In this document: positions 42,367-51,764 of the stretch, one piece after another
Layout of the letters: the number at the start of each line of letters is the position of its first letter
Position numbering within the stretch: position 1 is the stretch's first letter
Source of the DNA: an uncultured Paracoccaceae bacterium
Lineage (GTDB): Bacteria; Pseudomonadota; Alphaproteobacteria; Rhodobacterales; Rhodobacteraceae
Reading direction: 5' to 3'
DNA length: 64,000 nt
Assembly (NCBI GenBank): GCA_951812305.1
Contig: CATOSB010000008.1
Coordinates: 310,001-374,000, forward strand
Program-made: the position numbers and the translations under genes
Notes under the pieces: model-generated
Databases searched by the model: none
Seen by the model: only the letters and a program-made list of their open reading frames with translations
What the model was told of the DNA's origin: nothing

Positions 42367-44265
42367 ATGAAAACATTGGACGTGATCACGATCGGGCGCT
42401 CCTCGGTCGACCTTTACGGCGCGCAAGTGGGCGGGCGGCTGGAGGATATGGCCTCGTTCAACAAGTATATCGGTGGCTCGCCGACGAATATGGCTGCCGG
42501 GACCGCGCGATTGGGGTTGAAGTCGGCGCTGATCACGCGAGTGGGCGACGAACATATGGGACGGTTCATCCGCGAGGAACTGGTTCGCGAGGGCGTCGAT
42601 GTGCGCGGCGTAAAGACCGACCCCGAACGTCTGACGGCGCTGGTTTTGCTGGGTATTCGCGATCAGGAGCAGTTTCCGCTGATCTTCTATCGCGAGAATT
42701 GCGCGGATATGGCGCTTTGCGAAGATGACATTGACCCGGGTTTCATTGCCGAGGCCGGTGCGGTGGTGGTGACGGGCACGCATCTGAGCCATCCCCAAAC
42801 CGAGGCGGCGGTGATCAAGGCGTTGAAACTGGCACGTGAAAACGGCGCGCGCACTGGGTTGGATATTGACTATCGCCCAAACCTGTGGGGCGTGGCCGGA
42901 CATGGCGATGGCGAAAGCAGGTTTGTCGAAAGTGCAGGCGTGACAGCGAAACTGCAATCGACGCTGCATTACTTTGATCTGATCGTGGGGACCGAGGAAG
43001 AATTTCACATTGCGGGTGGGACCACTGATACGATTGCCGCATTGCGCAAGGTGCGCGAGCATTCTGATGCGACGCTGGTCTGTAAACGCGGGCCGATGGG
43101 TGCGTCAGCCTTCACCGGCAACATTCCCGACAGTCTTGATGATGGCGAATCCGGCCCGGGCTTTCCGATCGAGGTGTTCAATGTGCTGGGTGCGGGCGAT
43201 GGGTTCATGTCGGGCCTGATGCGCGGCTGGCTGAGAGATTGCGATTGGCCGACATCGCTGACCTATGCCAATGCCTGCGGGGCCTTGGCCGTCAGTCGGC
43301 ATGGTTGCGCGCCAGCTTATCCGTCCTGGGAGGAACTTCAGTTCTTCCTGAAGCGCGGGGTGCAGGTGCCAGCGTTGCGCAAGGACGCGGCGTTAGAGCA
43401 GTTGCACTGGTCGTCGAACCGCAAAGGCGACTGGTCGACGATGCGGGTCTTTGCCTTCGACCACCGCATTCAGTTTGAAGAAATGGCAGGCGCCAATGAG
43501 GAGAAGATCGGCGCGTTCAAATCGCTTTGTCTGGACGCGGCGGTCCAGGTGGCAGGCGGCGCGCCAGAGTATGGCGTGCTGTGCGACAGTCGGTTGGGAC
43601 GCGATGCGCTATACAAGGCGGCGGGGCAGGGGCTTTGGATCGGGCATCCGGTGGAGTGGCCGAAATCGCGCCCCCTGGAACTGGAGCCAGAGATCGGACC
43701 GGATTTTGGTGGATTGGCCGAGTGGCCGCTGGAGCATGTTGTAAAGGTTCTGTGCTTTTGCCATCCGGATGACGATGCGGCGATGTGGGACGCGCAGCTT
43801 TCAACTTTGGAGCGCTTGTTCCATGCGGCGCGGCGCAACCGGTTGGAATTGCTGATGGAAGTGATCCCGTCAGTTGTGGGCGCGGTCGATGAGGACACGA
43901 CGCCGGAGGTCATTCAGCGCATCTATGATCGCGGCATTTATCCGGATTGGTGGAAACTTGAGCCGTTCAAGACAAAAGCGGCATGGGACAAGGCGGCGAA
44001 CGCGATTAACAGCAATGACGCGGATACCCGTGGAATTGTGGTTTTGGGGCTGGACGCACCGGCGGCAGTGCTGGCCGAAAGCTTCGCATTGGCCGCCGCG
44101 CAACCTCTGGTCAAAGGCTTCGCAGTTGGACGGACGATCTTCGGCGATGCCGCACGGGCGTGGATGGCCGGCGAGATTGACGATACTGGGGCGGTGGCGC
44201 AAATGGCGGAAAGATATGCAACACTTTGCGCGGTCTGGGACAAGGCGCGCGAGGGGGCGACATGA
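42367..44265 (+). CDS. iolC: Bifunctional 5-dehydro-2-deoxygluconokinase / DUF2090 aldolase-like protein IolC
   Basis: A 632-residue fusion. Residues 1-320 are a PfkB-family sugar kinase (LDVITIGRSSVDLYGAQVGGRLEDM; GGSPTNMAAGTARLGL; and the end motif NVLGAGDGFMSGLMRGWL with the catalytic Asp). Residues 360-632 are a DUF2090 domain (MRVFAFDHRIQFEEMA; ELLMEVIPS; VKGFAVGRTIFGDAA) resembling a TIM-barrel aldolase. It phosphorylates 5-dehydro-2-deoxygluconate in myo-inositol breakdown, and the second domain may cleave the product. I chose the ATG at 42367; an earlier frame start at 42298 adds nothing kinase-like. It overlaps iolB (ATGA). Confidence 0.92.
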   Translation: MKTLDVITIGRSSVDLYGAQVGGRLEDMASFNKYIGGSPTNMAAGTARLGLKSALITRVGDEHMGRFIREELVREGVDVRGVKTDPERLTALVLLGIRDQEQFPLIFYRENCADMALCEDDIDPGFIAEAGAVVVTGTHLSHPQTEAAVIKALKLARENGARTGLDIDYRPNLWGVAGHGDGESRFVESAGVTAKLQSTLHYFDLIVGTEEEFHIAGGTTDTIAALRKVREHSDATLVCKRGPMGASAFTGNIPDSLDDGESGPGFPIEVFNVLGAGDGFMSGLMRGWLRDCDWPTSLTYANACGALAVSRHGCAPAYPSWEELQFFLKRGVQVPALRKDAALEQLHWSSNRKGDWSTMRVFAFDHRIQFEEMAGANEEKIGAFKSLCLDAAVQVAGGAPEYGVLCDSRLGRDALYKAAGQGLWIGHPVEWPKSRPLELEPEIGPDFGGLAEWPLEHVVKVLCFCHPDDDAAMWDAQLSTLERLFHAARRNRLELLMEVIPSVVGAVDEDTTPEVIQRIYDRGIYPDWWKLEPFKTKAAWDKAANAINSNDADTRGIVVLGLDAPAAVLAESFALAAAQPLVKGFAVGRTIFGDAARAWMAGEIDDTGAVAQMAERYATLCAVWDKAREGAT

Positions 44266-45086
44266 CCGATCTTTTGAGAAAATCGACGGGCGCGTCGGGT
44301 AAGCTGCACGACATTACGATTGCCTCCGCCAAAGGGCCGCAATCGCCGGATTGGAATTATGTCGGTTTTGGTTTGCACAAGCTGGCGGCAGGGGACCGGG
44401 TGGCGGAGGCGACCGGCGACACGGAGGTCATTCTGGTTCTGGTCGAAGGCAAGGCGCGGATATCGGGTGCCGGGCAGGACTGGGGCGAACTTGGCGAACG
44501 GATGAGCGTTTTTGAACGTACGCCGCCCCATTGCCTGTACCTGCCAAATGGCAGCGGTTGGGAAGCCGAGGCGACGAGTGATTGTGTGTTGGCTGTGTGC
44601 ACGGCGCCGGGGTCTGGTGGGCACCTCGCACAGGTGATCGGCCCGGCGGGGATCGTGACGACACCGCGTGGCAAAGGCACGAACACGCGCTATATCAACG
44701 CGATAGCGATGGAAGAACGCGACGTGGCCGACAGCCTTTTGGTGACAGAGGTATTCACACCGGACGGGCATTGGTCATCCTACCCGCCGCACCGGCATGA
44801 CGAGGATGACTTCCCGCGCATGACCTATCTGGAAGAGACCTATTACCACCGGCTGAACCCTGGCACCGGGTTTGGGGTGCAGCGGGTATTCACGGACGAC
44901 CTGTCGCTTGATGAGACGATGGCGGTATCGGACCATGACGTGGTGCTGGTGCCGAAAGGCCACCACCCCTGCGCGGCGCCCTATGGGTTTGAGATGTATT
45001 ATCTGAACGTCATGGCCGGGCCATTGCGCAAATGGCGATTTGAAAACCATCCAGATTTCGACTGGATCGCTGAGCGGGATGCGTGA
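44262..45086 (+). CDS. iolB: 5-deoxy-glucuronate isomerase
   Basis: A 274-residue cupin enzyme converting 5-deoxyglucuronate to 5-dehydro-2-deoxygluconate, the substrate of IolC. The metal-site region is SSYPPHRHDEDDFPRMTYLEETYYHRLNPGTGFGVQRVF, and VVLVPKGHHPCAAPYGFEMYYLNVMAG follows. It overlaps iolC by four bases, so the two are translationally coupled. The other inositol genes (iolG, iolE, iolD, iolA) are not in the window. Confidence 0.93.
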   Translation: MTDLLRKSTGASGKLHDITIASAKGPQSPDWNYVGFGLHKLAAGDRVAEATGDTEVILVLVEGKARISGAGQDWGELGERMSVFERTPPHCLYLPNGSGWEAEATSDCVLAVCTAPGSGGHLAQVIGPAGIVTTPRGKGTNTRYINAIAMEERDVADSLLVTEVFTPDGHWSSYPPHRHDEDDFPRMTYLEETYYHRLNPGTGFGVQRVFTDDLSLDETMAVSDHDVVLVPKGHHPCAAPYGFEMYYLNVMAGPLRKWRFENHPDFDWIAERDA

Positions 45087-45173
45087 ACGAATGTTTTGAA
45101 CAGACGTTCACACCAACTCTCCCCAGCTCCTTCTTCTTGGTTGCAAATTCGGCGGGGGTGGTCCGTGGTTGCG

Positions 45174-45239
45174 CCATTGGTTCGAGCAACCAATGGACGA
45201 CGGGGCTGGCCCCCCAGCCGGTCGGATTGCTTTAGCAAT
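45174..45239. other. Three consecutive perfect hairpins between iolB and the aldolase gene
   Basis: Three stems stand in a row: CCATTGGTT / AACCAATGG (45174-45182 and 45188-45196), GGCTGG / CCAGCC (45204-45219) and ATTGC / GCAAT (45226-45239). None has a T run. They occupy the centre of the 219-bp gap after iolB and could be an mRNA-processing or attenuation element for the downstream gene. No ORF is seen in the gap. Confidence 0.5.
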
Positions 45240-45305
45240 TCGATTGCCCACTTCAGCCCACAAAGCCGATTCCAACCATTCTGGAAATGATTTACCCTTG
45301 GCCCC

Positions 45306-45959
45306 ATGAACAAAATGGCCGAACTGCACAAGCGACAGGAGATCATCAGCTATTGCCTGAAACTGAATGCGTCAGGACTGAATCAGGGGACGTCTGGCAA
45401 TATCTCGATCCGGCATGGTGACGGGTTTCTGATTTCACCGACAGCGACGCCCTATGAGGACATGACGCAGAAGATGATATCTTTCGTCGGATTTGACGGT
45501 CGGGCCGCGGGACCATTGCCGCCCTCAAGTGAATGGCGGTTTCACAGGGATATCTATACCGCGCGGGAGGATGTTAACGCTGTTGTCCACGCCCATCCGG
45601 CACACTGCACGGCACTGGCAATCCACAGTCGCGAAATCCCGCCCGTGCATTATATGGTTGCCATATTTGGTGGCAAAAACGTGCGCGTCGCGCCCTATGC
45701 GACCTATGGCACGCAAGAATTGTCGGACGGGGTTTGCACCGCTTTGAACAACCGATTTGCCTGTTTGATCGCGCATCATGGGGCAATCGCCCTCGGCGCA
45801 AGTATTGAACAGGCGTTCTGGCGGATGGAAGAACTGGAAACGCTGGCGCAGCAATATCTGCTGGCGTGCCAGTTAGGGAATCCGCCGGAGTTGAGCAATG
45901 AACAGATGGAAGCGGCGTTGGGTAAGATTTCAGGCTGTGACTTGAGCGACAAGTTGTGA
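45306..45959 (+). CDS. Class II aldolase/adducin family protein
   Basis: A 217-residue member of the L-fuculose-phosphate aldolase family. It has LNQGTSGNISIRHGDGFLISPTATPYEDM (phosphate and Gly loop), PPSSEWRFHRDIY with the catalytic Glu, AVVHAHPAHCTALA with two of the zinc His, and CLIAHHGAIALG with the third. It probably cleaves a sugar phosphate or its acid to a C3 product. The nearby iol genes suggest a sugar-acid route, but the substrate is not shown. Confidence 0.85.
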   Translation: MNKMAELHKRQEIISYCLKLNASGLNQGTSGNISIRHGDGFLISPTATPYEDMTQKMISFVGFDGRAAGPLPPSSEWRFHRDIYTAREDVNAVVHAHPAHCTALAIHSREIPPVHYMVAIFGGKNVRVAPYATYGTQELSDGVCTALNNRFACLIAHHGAIALGASIEQAFWRMEELETLAQQYLLACQLGNPPELSNEQMEAALGKISGCDLSDKL

Positions 45960-45984
45960 GTAGATGTTCTGGGCTCGGGAAGAT

Positions 45985-46059
45985 TGGTAGCCCGTAGGGG
46001 AATCGAACCCCTCTTTCCAGGTTGAAAACCTGGCGTCCTAACCGATAGACGAACGGGCC
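45985..46059 (-). tRNA. tRNA-Glu (anticodon TTC)
   Basis: On the minus strand the gene starts GGCCCGTTCGTCTATCGG at 46059. The anticodon stem is CCAGG / CCTGG with loop TTTTCAA, giving TTC. The T arm is GAGGGGTTCGATTCCCCT and the acceptor end ACGGGCT-A is followed by an encoded CCA (45985-45987). It lies downstream of recJ on the same strand, with repeat copy D between. Confidence 0.95.
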
Positions 46060-46196
46060 AAGCCTTGGCGTGGCCGTGTACTTAGGCAAAGGCAGGCGCG
46101 GTGGCAAGAGTAATTATACGCCATTGAAGCGCGAATGATGCGCATTTTGAACATGGCAGATATTGGGGTGCTTTCGAATTGCTGTGAATTGGCACT

Positions 46197-46446
46197 TTTG
46201 GCCTGAGGCGGACCTAGACTCGCTTCCCCATCACACCACCTTGCTGGCGGCCATCGCCTGCCCGTGGGATGGCGAGGCAACATCTCGATGATGCATTTTA
46301 TGCCAGCCAAGCCCGCACGAAAGCGAAGGCTTGCACCCAGCCTCACCAAATCGCCATCCCGTGGGGACGGGCAGGCGATGGCCGGGGCGCGGCGCGCTGT
46401 TAACCCGGCCGGGGTGGCATGTCCGAAAGGCAGTTTCAGGCCAACA
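46197..46446 (+). repeat. Dispersed palindromic element, copy D
   Basis: Forward copy between the tRNA-Glu 5' side and the recJ 3' end. The left end is TTTGGCCTGAGG (46197) and the right end GTTTCAGGCCA (to 46443). The left arm TCGCCTGCCCGTGGGATGG starts at 46254. The right arm is TCGCCATCCCG...CGGGCAGGCGA. The third hairpin differs from the other copies: GGCCGGG / CCCGGCC encloses a GCGCG-rich loop instead of GCGCGG / CCGCGC, so pairing is kept with new bases. Bases 46060-46196 show nothing but the tRNA upstream region. Confidence 0.85.
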
Positions 46447-46478
46447 CCAGACCCCTTCCCGGCAAGACAAAAACGGCA

Positions 46479-48227
46479 CTAACCGGTGGCCCGGGCGGCA
46501 TCTTCAAGCCGTAATTGCGGGCTTTGACGACCCTGCCATGTGTTGATTTCCAACCGCCCGGCAAGGTGAAACGGCGCGCCGCCGTGGTTTTCAAGCGCCG
46601 GGCCAAGGTCGCTGTCATATGCCCCAAACGCGATGGCATCGAGCTTTGCGCCGAAATTGTCGGTCACAGAAAGCTTCAGATGGCTTTCGCCGACGCGCCG
46701 GGCAAAGGCGATTTTGGCGGACGGAATCGCGAAGCGCGGGGCAGGGGCACTTGCACCGAAAGGTCCAGCCCGTTCAATTGTTTCGATCAGGTCCACGCTT
46801 GCCGCACCGGGCATCAGAATAGAATCCAACCGCAACTCGCGCGGGCCGGATGCGCCCGCACCCTGCCGCGCCAGCAATTCAGAAAGCCGACTCATGGCTG
46901 GTTCCAGTTGCGCGCGCGCAACCGTGAGGCCCGCAGCCATCTTGTGCCCGCCGCCCTTCAGCAAAAGCCCCTCGCGGGTCAGCGCATGGACCGACGCACC
47001 CAGATCGACGCCAGCGACCGACCGGCCCGATCCCTTGCCTTCCTCGCCATCCAGCCCGATCACGACGGCTGGTCGGTTGGTCGCCTCTTTCAGGCGCGAC
47101 GCCACAATGCCGACGACACCGGGGTGCCAGCCTTCGCCTGCGGCCCAGACAAGCGGGGCATCTATGCCGCGCTCGGCGGCTTGCTCGAGCGCTTGCTCGC
47201 GCACAATGTCTTCGATTTCGCGGCGTTCCCTGTTCAGCTGATCCAGCCGCCCGGCCAGCGCCGCCGCCTCATGGGGATCATCCGTGGCCAGAAGGCGCGC
47301 GCCCAGATCCGCCTTGCCGATCCGTCCGCCCGCGTTGACGCGCGGGCCGAATACGAATCCGAGCGTATAGGCCGTTGGCGCGGCGGACAGCCGTGCAATG
47401 TCTGCAAGTGCAACCAGACCGGGCCGTTGGCGTGTCGCCATGATCTTCAACCCTTGCCGAACAACGGCGCGGTTCACACCGGTCAGGGGCGCAACATCGG
47501 CGACGGTGGCCAGCGCGACAAGATCGAGAAAGCCCATCAATTCAGGGGTTTCGGTGGATTTCTCCCGCAATTGGCGGCGCAGTTCTACCAGAAACAGAAA
47601 CACAACGCCCGCGGCACAAAGCTGCGCCAATGCGCCGTCTTCATCCTGCCGGTTTGGGTTTACGACCGCGAAGGCGGGGGGGAGTGTTTCATTGCCGAGG
47701 TGATGGTCCAGCACGATCACGTCCGCGCCTTTTGCGGCGGCGATGGGCTCGTGGCTGAGGGTGCCACAATCGACGCAGACGATCAGGTCATGATTGGCGG
47801 CGAGTTCGGCCATTGCCGTGGCATTTGGGCCATAGCCTTCGTCGATGCGGTCGGGTACATAAAGTGTGGGCTTTTGCCCCATCTGCTGCAGCCAGGTTGT
47901 CAACAGTGCCGCAGATGCGCCGCCATCCACATCGTAATCGGCGAAGATCGCGATCTTTTCGCGGCTGTTCAAAGCCGCCAGGAATCGGCTGGCGGCGCGT
48001 TCCATGTCCTTCAATCCGCGGGGATCGGGCATTAGATCACGCAACGATGGCGCGAGAAACGATGGCGCATCCTCCGCGGCGACGCCGCGCTGGGCAAGGA
48101 TCGTGGCAACCGCAGGCGGCAGGCCGGTAGACTGGATCAGCGCCTCGCTCGCGCGTTCAATCTCGGGCGCAGGACCAACCCAGCGGCGGCCTGTCAACGA
48201 GGTGTCAACATCCAGAAAACCCGCCAT
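46479..48227 (-). CDS. recJ: Single-stranded-DNA-specific exonuclease RecJ
   Basis: A 582-residue DHH-family 5'-3' exonuclease for recombination and mismatch repair. Catalytic motifs are IAIFADYDVDGGASAALL, IVCVDCGT, VIVLDHHLGNE and, in the DHHA1 part, LLKGGGHKMAAGLTV; VFGPRVNAGGRIG lies between. The ATG at 48227 (MAGFLDVDTSLTGRRWVGP) was preferred to a TTG six codons upstream. It follows glpX by 36 bases on the same strand, probably in one transcript hom-glpX-recJ. Confidence 0.95.
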   Translation of the reverse strand: MAGFLDVDTSLTGRRWVGPAPEIERASEALIQSTGLPPAVATILAQRGVAAEDAPSFLAPSLRDLMPDPRGLKDMERAASRFLAALNSREKIAIFADYDVDGGASAALLTTWLQQMGQKPTLYVPDRIDEGYGPNATAMAELAANHDLIVCVDCGTLSHEPIAAAKGADVIVLDHHLGNETLPPAFAVVNPNRQDEDGALAQLCAAGVVFLFLVELRRQLREKSTETPELMGFLDLVALATVADVAPLTGVNRAVVRQGLKIMATRQRPGLVALADIARLSAAPTAYTLGFVFGPRVNAGGRIGKADLGARLLATDDPHEAAALAGRLDQLNRERREIEDIVREQALEQAAERGIDAPLVWAAGEGWHPGVVGIVASRLKEATNRPAVVIGLDGEEGKGSGRSVAGVDLGASVHALTREGLLLKGGGHKMAAGLTVARAQLEPAMSRLSELLARQGAGASGPRELRLDSILMPGAASVDLIETIERAGPFGASAPAPRFAIPSAKIAFARRVGESHLKLSVTDNFGAKLDAIAFGAYDSDLGPALENHGGAPFHLAGRLEINTWQGRQSPQLRLEDAARATG

Positions 48228-48263
48228 GTCAGCGGGTTTTGGCAAAGTGAGGCTGAGTCAGAA

Positions 48264-49238
48264 TCAGCGCACCGGATTGCGGTAATTCATGCGGCGAACC
48301 GATCCGGTTTTGGACCGCATCAGAAGTGTTTCGGTCTCAATAATCCCCGGCTCGCGTTTCATGCCCGCAAGGATCGACCCGTCTGTGACGCCGGTGGCCG
48401 CGAAGATCACATCCTGCGTCACCATCTCGTCGCGGGAATAGATGCGGTTGAGATCCTCGATCCCGGCCTTGCGGGCGCGACCGCGTTCATCGTCGTTACG
48501 GAACAACAACCTGCCCCACATTTGCCCGCCCATGCATTTAAGCGCGGACGCGGCCAGCACACCCTCCGGCGCGCCGCCAGCACCCATGTACATGTCGATG
48601 CCGGTCTTTTCCGCCTCGGCACAATGGATGACACCGGCCACGTCGCCATCGGTGATCAGCCGGATCGAAGCCCCCGTGCCGCGCAATTCGGCGATCATGT
48701 CATCGTGGCGCGGGCGTTCAAGGACACAAACGGTGATGTCTTCGGGCAGGCAGCCTTTGGCGGAAGCCAGTGCTGATACACGGGTTGCCGGTGGCATATC
48801 CAGACTGACGATACCTTCAGGATATCCCGGCCCGATGGCCAGCTTGTCCATATAGACATCGGGGGCGTGCAACAGCGTGCCGCGCGGCGCCATTGCAATC
48901 ACCGTCAGAGCGTTGGGCATATCCTTGGCAGTCAGCGTGGTGCCTTCCAGCGGGTCAAGCGCTATGTCGACCTCCGGGCCGTCACCAGAACCGACCTCTT
49001 CACCAATAAAAAGCATCGGCGCTTCGTCGCGTTCGCCTTCGCCGATGACCACAACCCCCTGAATATCCAGCATATTCAGCTGATCTCGCATCGCATTCAC
49101 AGCCGCCTGATCGGCAGCCTTCTCATCGCCGCGACCAACAAGCTTGGCCGAGGCCATCGCCGCCGCCTCGCTGACGCGGGCAAGGCCGAGGGACAGCAAT
49201 CTGTCCTGAAAAACGACTTTCGAAGAGGTGTCTGGCAT
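48264..49238 (-). CDS. glpX: Class II fructose-1,6-bisphosphatase
   Basis: A 324-residue GlpX that removes the 1-phosphate of fructose-1,6-bisphosphate in gluconeogenesis. Motifs are GEGERDEAPMLFIGEEVG, VDIALDPLEGTTLTAKDMPNA (metal and phosphate site), IRLITDGDVAG and GAGGAPEGVLAASALKCMGG. The length is normal. It lies between hom and recJ on the same strand. The 174-bp gap to hom (49239-49412) shows no further gene. Confidence 0.95.
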   Translation of the reverse strand: MPDTSSKVVFQDRLLSLGLARVSEAAAMASAKLVGRGDEKAADQAAVNAMRDQLNMLDIQGVVVIGEGERDEAPMLFIGEEVGSGDGPEVDIALDPLEGTTLTAKDMPNALTVIAMAPRGTLLHAPDVYMDKLAIGPGYPEGIVSLDMPPATRVSALASAKGCLPEDITVCVLERPRHDDMIAELRGTGASIRLITDGDVAGVIHCAEAEKTGIDMYMGAGGAPEGVLAASALKCMGGQMWGRLLFRNDDERGRARKAGIEDLNRIYSRDEMVTQDVIFAATGVTDGSILAGMKREPGIIETETLLMRSKTGSVRRMNYRNPVR

Positions 49239-49412
49239 TTGCGGTATCCTGTGGGTGATGGAATGCGGTCACGCGTTATGTAGCCTGCCTGAAGGGGCGG
49301 TCACAAGGGGCGTGAATTGAAGACGCGCTCGCGTATTTTCGAACGGGCGTTAGGGTCCAAATTCCGAGAAATTTCCGTTTCGACAGGCTGTGCCGTCGCC
49401 AAAGCAATCATT

Positions 49413-50699
49413 TCAAACCGCCTCCACACGGATGGCCACCGGCGACCCCTCGACCACATCCGTTTCGGCCATCGCCGCAAGCGCCTGATCCAGCGCTTCC
49501 TGCGTGGTTTTGTGGGTGACGATCAGCACCGGGGCGGTGGGTTCGTCGTGGCCGTATTGGCGCATTCGATCGATTGACACCGCCGCTTCGCCCAGTGCTG
49601 TTGCAACTTTCGCCAATGCGCCCGGTTTATCGTGCAATTGCAGGCGGATGTAATAGGGCGCGGGGATGCTCGTGGCCGACGGCGGCGCAGCGGAAAGCGT
49701 GGCGGCAGGCTGGCCAAAGGTGGACAGGCGCGTGCCCCGGGCAATGTCGATTACATCTGCCATCACGGCGCTGGCGGTCGGGCCTTCGCCCGCGCCGGGG
49801 CCGCGCAGCACGATCTGTTCGACGCTGTCGCCTTCCAGCACGACCATATTCGTGCCGCCCTCAAGCTGACCAAGCGGCGAGTTCGCGGGCACCAGACAGG
49901 GCGACATCCGCTGTTCCAATCCGCGCGGCGTCATCTGGGCAACGCCCAGAAGCTTGATGCGAAACCCCATATCGGCGGCTTGTTCAATATCGGTTGTTTC
50001 AATCTTTTCAATGCCTTCAAGCTGGACATTGTCAAAATCAACATTGGTACCGAAGGCGATGGAGGCCAGCAGGCAAAGCTTGTGGCCCGCATCGATGCCG
50101 CCGACATCCAGCTTCGGGTCAGCCTCCAGATATCCCAACGCGTCGGCCTCGGCGAAGACATCGTCATAAGGAAGCCCGGCGTTTTCCATCCGGGTCAGGA
50201 TATAGTTGCAGGTGCCGTTCATCACGCCCATGACGCGGGTGATTTCATTGCCTGCAAGACCTTCCGTCAGCGCCTTGATAACCGGGATGCCACCGGCAAC
50301 GGCGGCTTCAAACCGCAAGACGCGCCCGTTATCTTCGGCCAAATTGGCAAGCGACTGACCGTGATGGGCCAGCATGGCCTTGTTGGCGGTCACCACATCC
50401 TTTCCGGCACCAAGCGCGGCCTCGGTCGCGGCCTTCGCCGGGCCGTCGGATCCGCCCATGAGTTCAACGAAAACATCGACATCGTCCCGTTTGGCCAGGG
50501 CGACAGGGTCATCCTCCCACGCATAGTCGCCAAGCCGGATGCCGCGATCCTTGTCGCGGGACCGCGCCGAGATGGCAGAAATCGTGACGGCGCGACCGGA
50601 CCGCTTTTCAAGCAGCGCCGCCTGCCGCTGGACGATTTTGACAACACCGGTGCCGACCGTGCCCAATCCGGCAATACCCAGGCGAAGAGGGGTGGTCAT
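49413..50699 (-). CDS. hom: Homoserine dehydrogenase
   Basis: A 428-residue enzyme reducing aspartate semialdehyde to homoserine for threonine and methionine. The NAD(P) motif is RLGIAGLGTVGTGVV at the start. The core includes ELMGGSDGPAKAATEAALGAGKDVVTANKAMLAHHG, AAVAGGIPVIKAL and MNGTCNYILTRM. A C-terminal ACT domain (YIRLQLHDKPGALAKVATAL) implies feedback control by an amino acid, usually threonine. I chose the ATG at 50699 (MTTPLRL), with GGAG upstream. Confidence 0.95.
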   Translation of the reverse strand: MTTPLRLGIAGLGTVGTGVVKIVQRQAALLEKRSGRAVTISAISARSRDKDRGIRLGDYAWEDDPVALAKRDDVDVFVELMGGSDGPAKAATEAALGAGKDVVTANKAMLAHHGQSLANLAEDNGRVLRFEAAVAGGIPVIKALTEGLAGNEITRVMGVMNGTCNYILTRMENAGLPYDDVFAEADALGYLEADPKLDVGGIDAGHKLCLLASIAFGTNVDFDNVQLEGIEKIETTDIEQAADMGFRIKLLGVAQMTPRGLEQRMSPCLVPANSPLGQLEGGTNMVVLEGDSVEQIVLRGPGAGEGPTASAVMADVIDIARGTRLSTFGQPAATLSAAPPSATSIPAPYYIRLQLHDKPGALAKVATALGEAAVSIDRMRQYGHDEPTAPVLIVTHKTTQEALDQALAAMAETDVVEGSPVAIRVEAV

Positions 50700-50757
50700 G
50701 GCGCATGTCTCCAACAGAATTACGTGGCCAGAGGGTTAGCTGCCTTTGGCTGTGGCC

Positions 50758-51081
50758 TCAACCACCCAAACGCCGCAGACGCGCCGCAATGCGCTGGCGC
50801 GTCGCGTCGTCGATTGTCGCCAGGTTGCGCAGGATCCGGCCACGCGCACGCAGATGGGCGGCCCGCGCCAAAAGTGCGGCGCCGTCGGTTTCGTCCAACC
50901 GGCCTTCATTGCGCCGGTTCAACAGGGATTCGGCGGGTATCAGCGATGGATAATCGGCCTTTTTCGCCGTATCGGTCACGGCGGCATCAAGCTCTGGGAA
51001 GCTGGCGCAACCGCTAAGCGCCAGAATGACCGCACCTATACCGATGAATTTGCGCAAGCGACTGCCCTTGTCTTTCGCCAC
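50758..51081 (-). CDS. Small lipoprotein of unknown function
   Basis: 107 residues from the GTG at 51081; an ATG at 51126 would add 15 residues before the signal. The signal segment is RKFIGIGAVILALSGC with lipobox LSGC, so the mature part is membrane-anchored. The rest is helical and rich in Arg and Ala (GAALLARAAHLRARGRILRNLA). Function is unknown. It is divergent from the TetR gene at 51156 and lies upstream of hom on the same strand. Confidence 0.7.
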   Translation of the reverse strand: MAKDKGSRLRKFIGIGAVILALSGCASFPELDAAVTDTAKKADYPSLIPAESLLNRRNEGRLDETDGAALLARAAHLRARGRILRNLATIDDATRQRIAARLRRLGG

Positions 51082-51155
51082 AATCCTAATGGGTTGTGGC
51101 GGTTTCTTGCAAGGAAGGCTTTTCAACTGAACGGATGTTCATATAAGGTTCGATC

Positions 51156-51755
51156 ATGGCAAGAAAAACCGGATCACATTCAGAAATTACCGGCCCCCGG
51201 ATACGGGAGGCGGCGCTGAAACTTATTGCGCGCCACGGATATGCCGCCGTTTCGATGCGCCAGATTGCGGCAGAGGTCGGCGTGCAGGCCGGCGCGCTTT
51301 ATCTTTATACACCTGACAAGCAAACATTGCTGTTTGATCTGTTGAAACAGCATATGGAAGACCTGCTGGAAAGTTGGGGGGCCGAGGAAAAGGACAAGGA
51401 CCCGGTCAAACGGCTGGAACAGTTCGCGCGCTTTCACATCCGGTTCAATCAGGCGCGGGTCGATGCGATCTTCACGTCTTACATGGAGTTGCGAAATCTT
51501 GACGCTGAGAACTTCAAGGTCATCGAAAAGATGCGCAAGACGTATGAGGACGAGCTGGAAGCGATCCTGATCGAGGGCGCGGATGCGAAGAAATTCAGTG
51601 TCCCGGACACCAAGCTTGCGACGATGGCTGTGATTGCGATGTTGAACGGGGTAAATACATGGTTCCGCGAAGGTGGCCGGTTAAGCCTTGATCGCGTGGA
51701 AAGAATTTACTGGAACATGGTGCGCCGCGCCGTAGGCGCCAAGGGCGCAACGTGA
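51156..51755 (+). CDS. TetR/AcrR family transcriptional regulator
   Basis: A 199-residue repressor-type protein. The N-terminal helix-turn-helix is REAALKLIARHGYAAVSMRQIAAEVGVQAGALYLYTPDKQTLL, and the ligand-binding C-terminal part is helical. Its target is unknown; by position it may control the divergent lipoprotein gene or the following membrane-protein gene, which starts nine bases after its stop. Confidence 0.9.
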   Translation: MARKTGSHSEITGPRIREAALKLIARHGYAAVSMRQIAAEVGVQAGALYLYTPDKQTLLFDLLKQHMEDLLESWGAEEKDKDPVKRLEQFARFHIRFNQARVDAIFTSYMELRNLDAENFKVIEKMRKTYEDELEAILIEGADAKKFSVPDTKLATMAVIAMLNGVNTWFREGGRLSLDRVERIYWNMVRRAVGAKGAT

Positions 51756-51764
51756 GGTCCGAAA

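Noticed and set aside
46515..48035. 506-residue plus-strand ORF opposite recJ
   Set aside because: Antisense to clear RecJ motifs and without any domain; a long stop-free shadow frame.
49632..51017. 461-residue plus-strand ORF opposite hom
   Set aside because: Antisense shadow of homoserine dehydrogenase and the lipoprotein gene.
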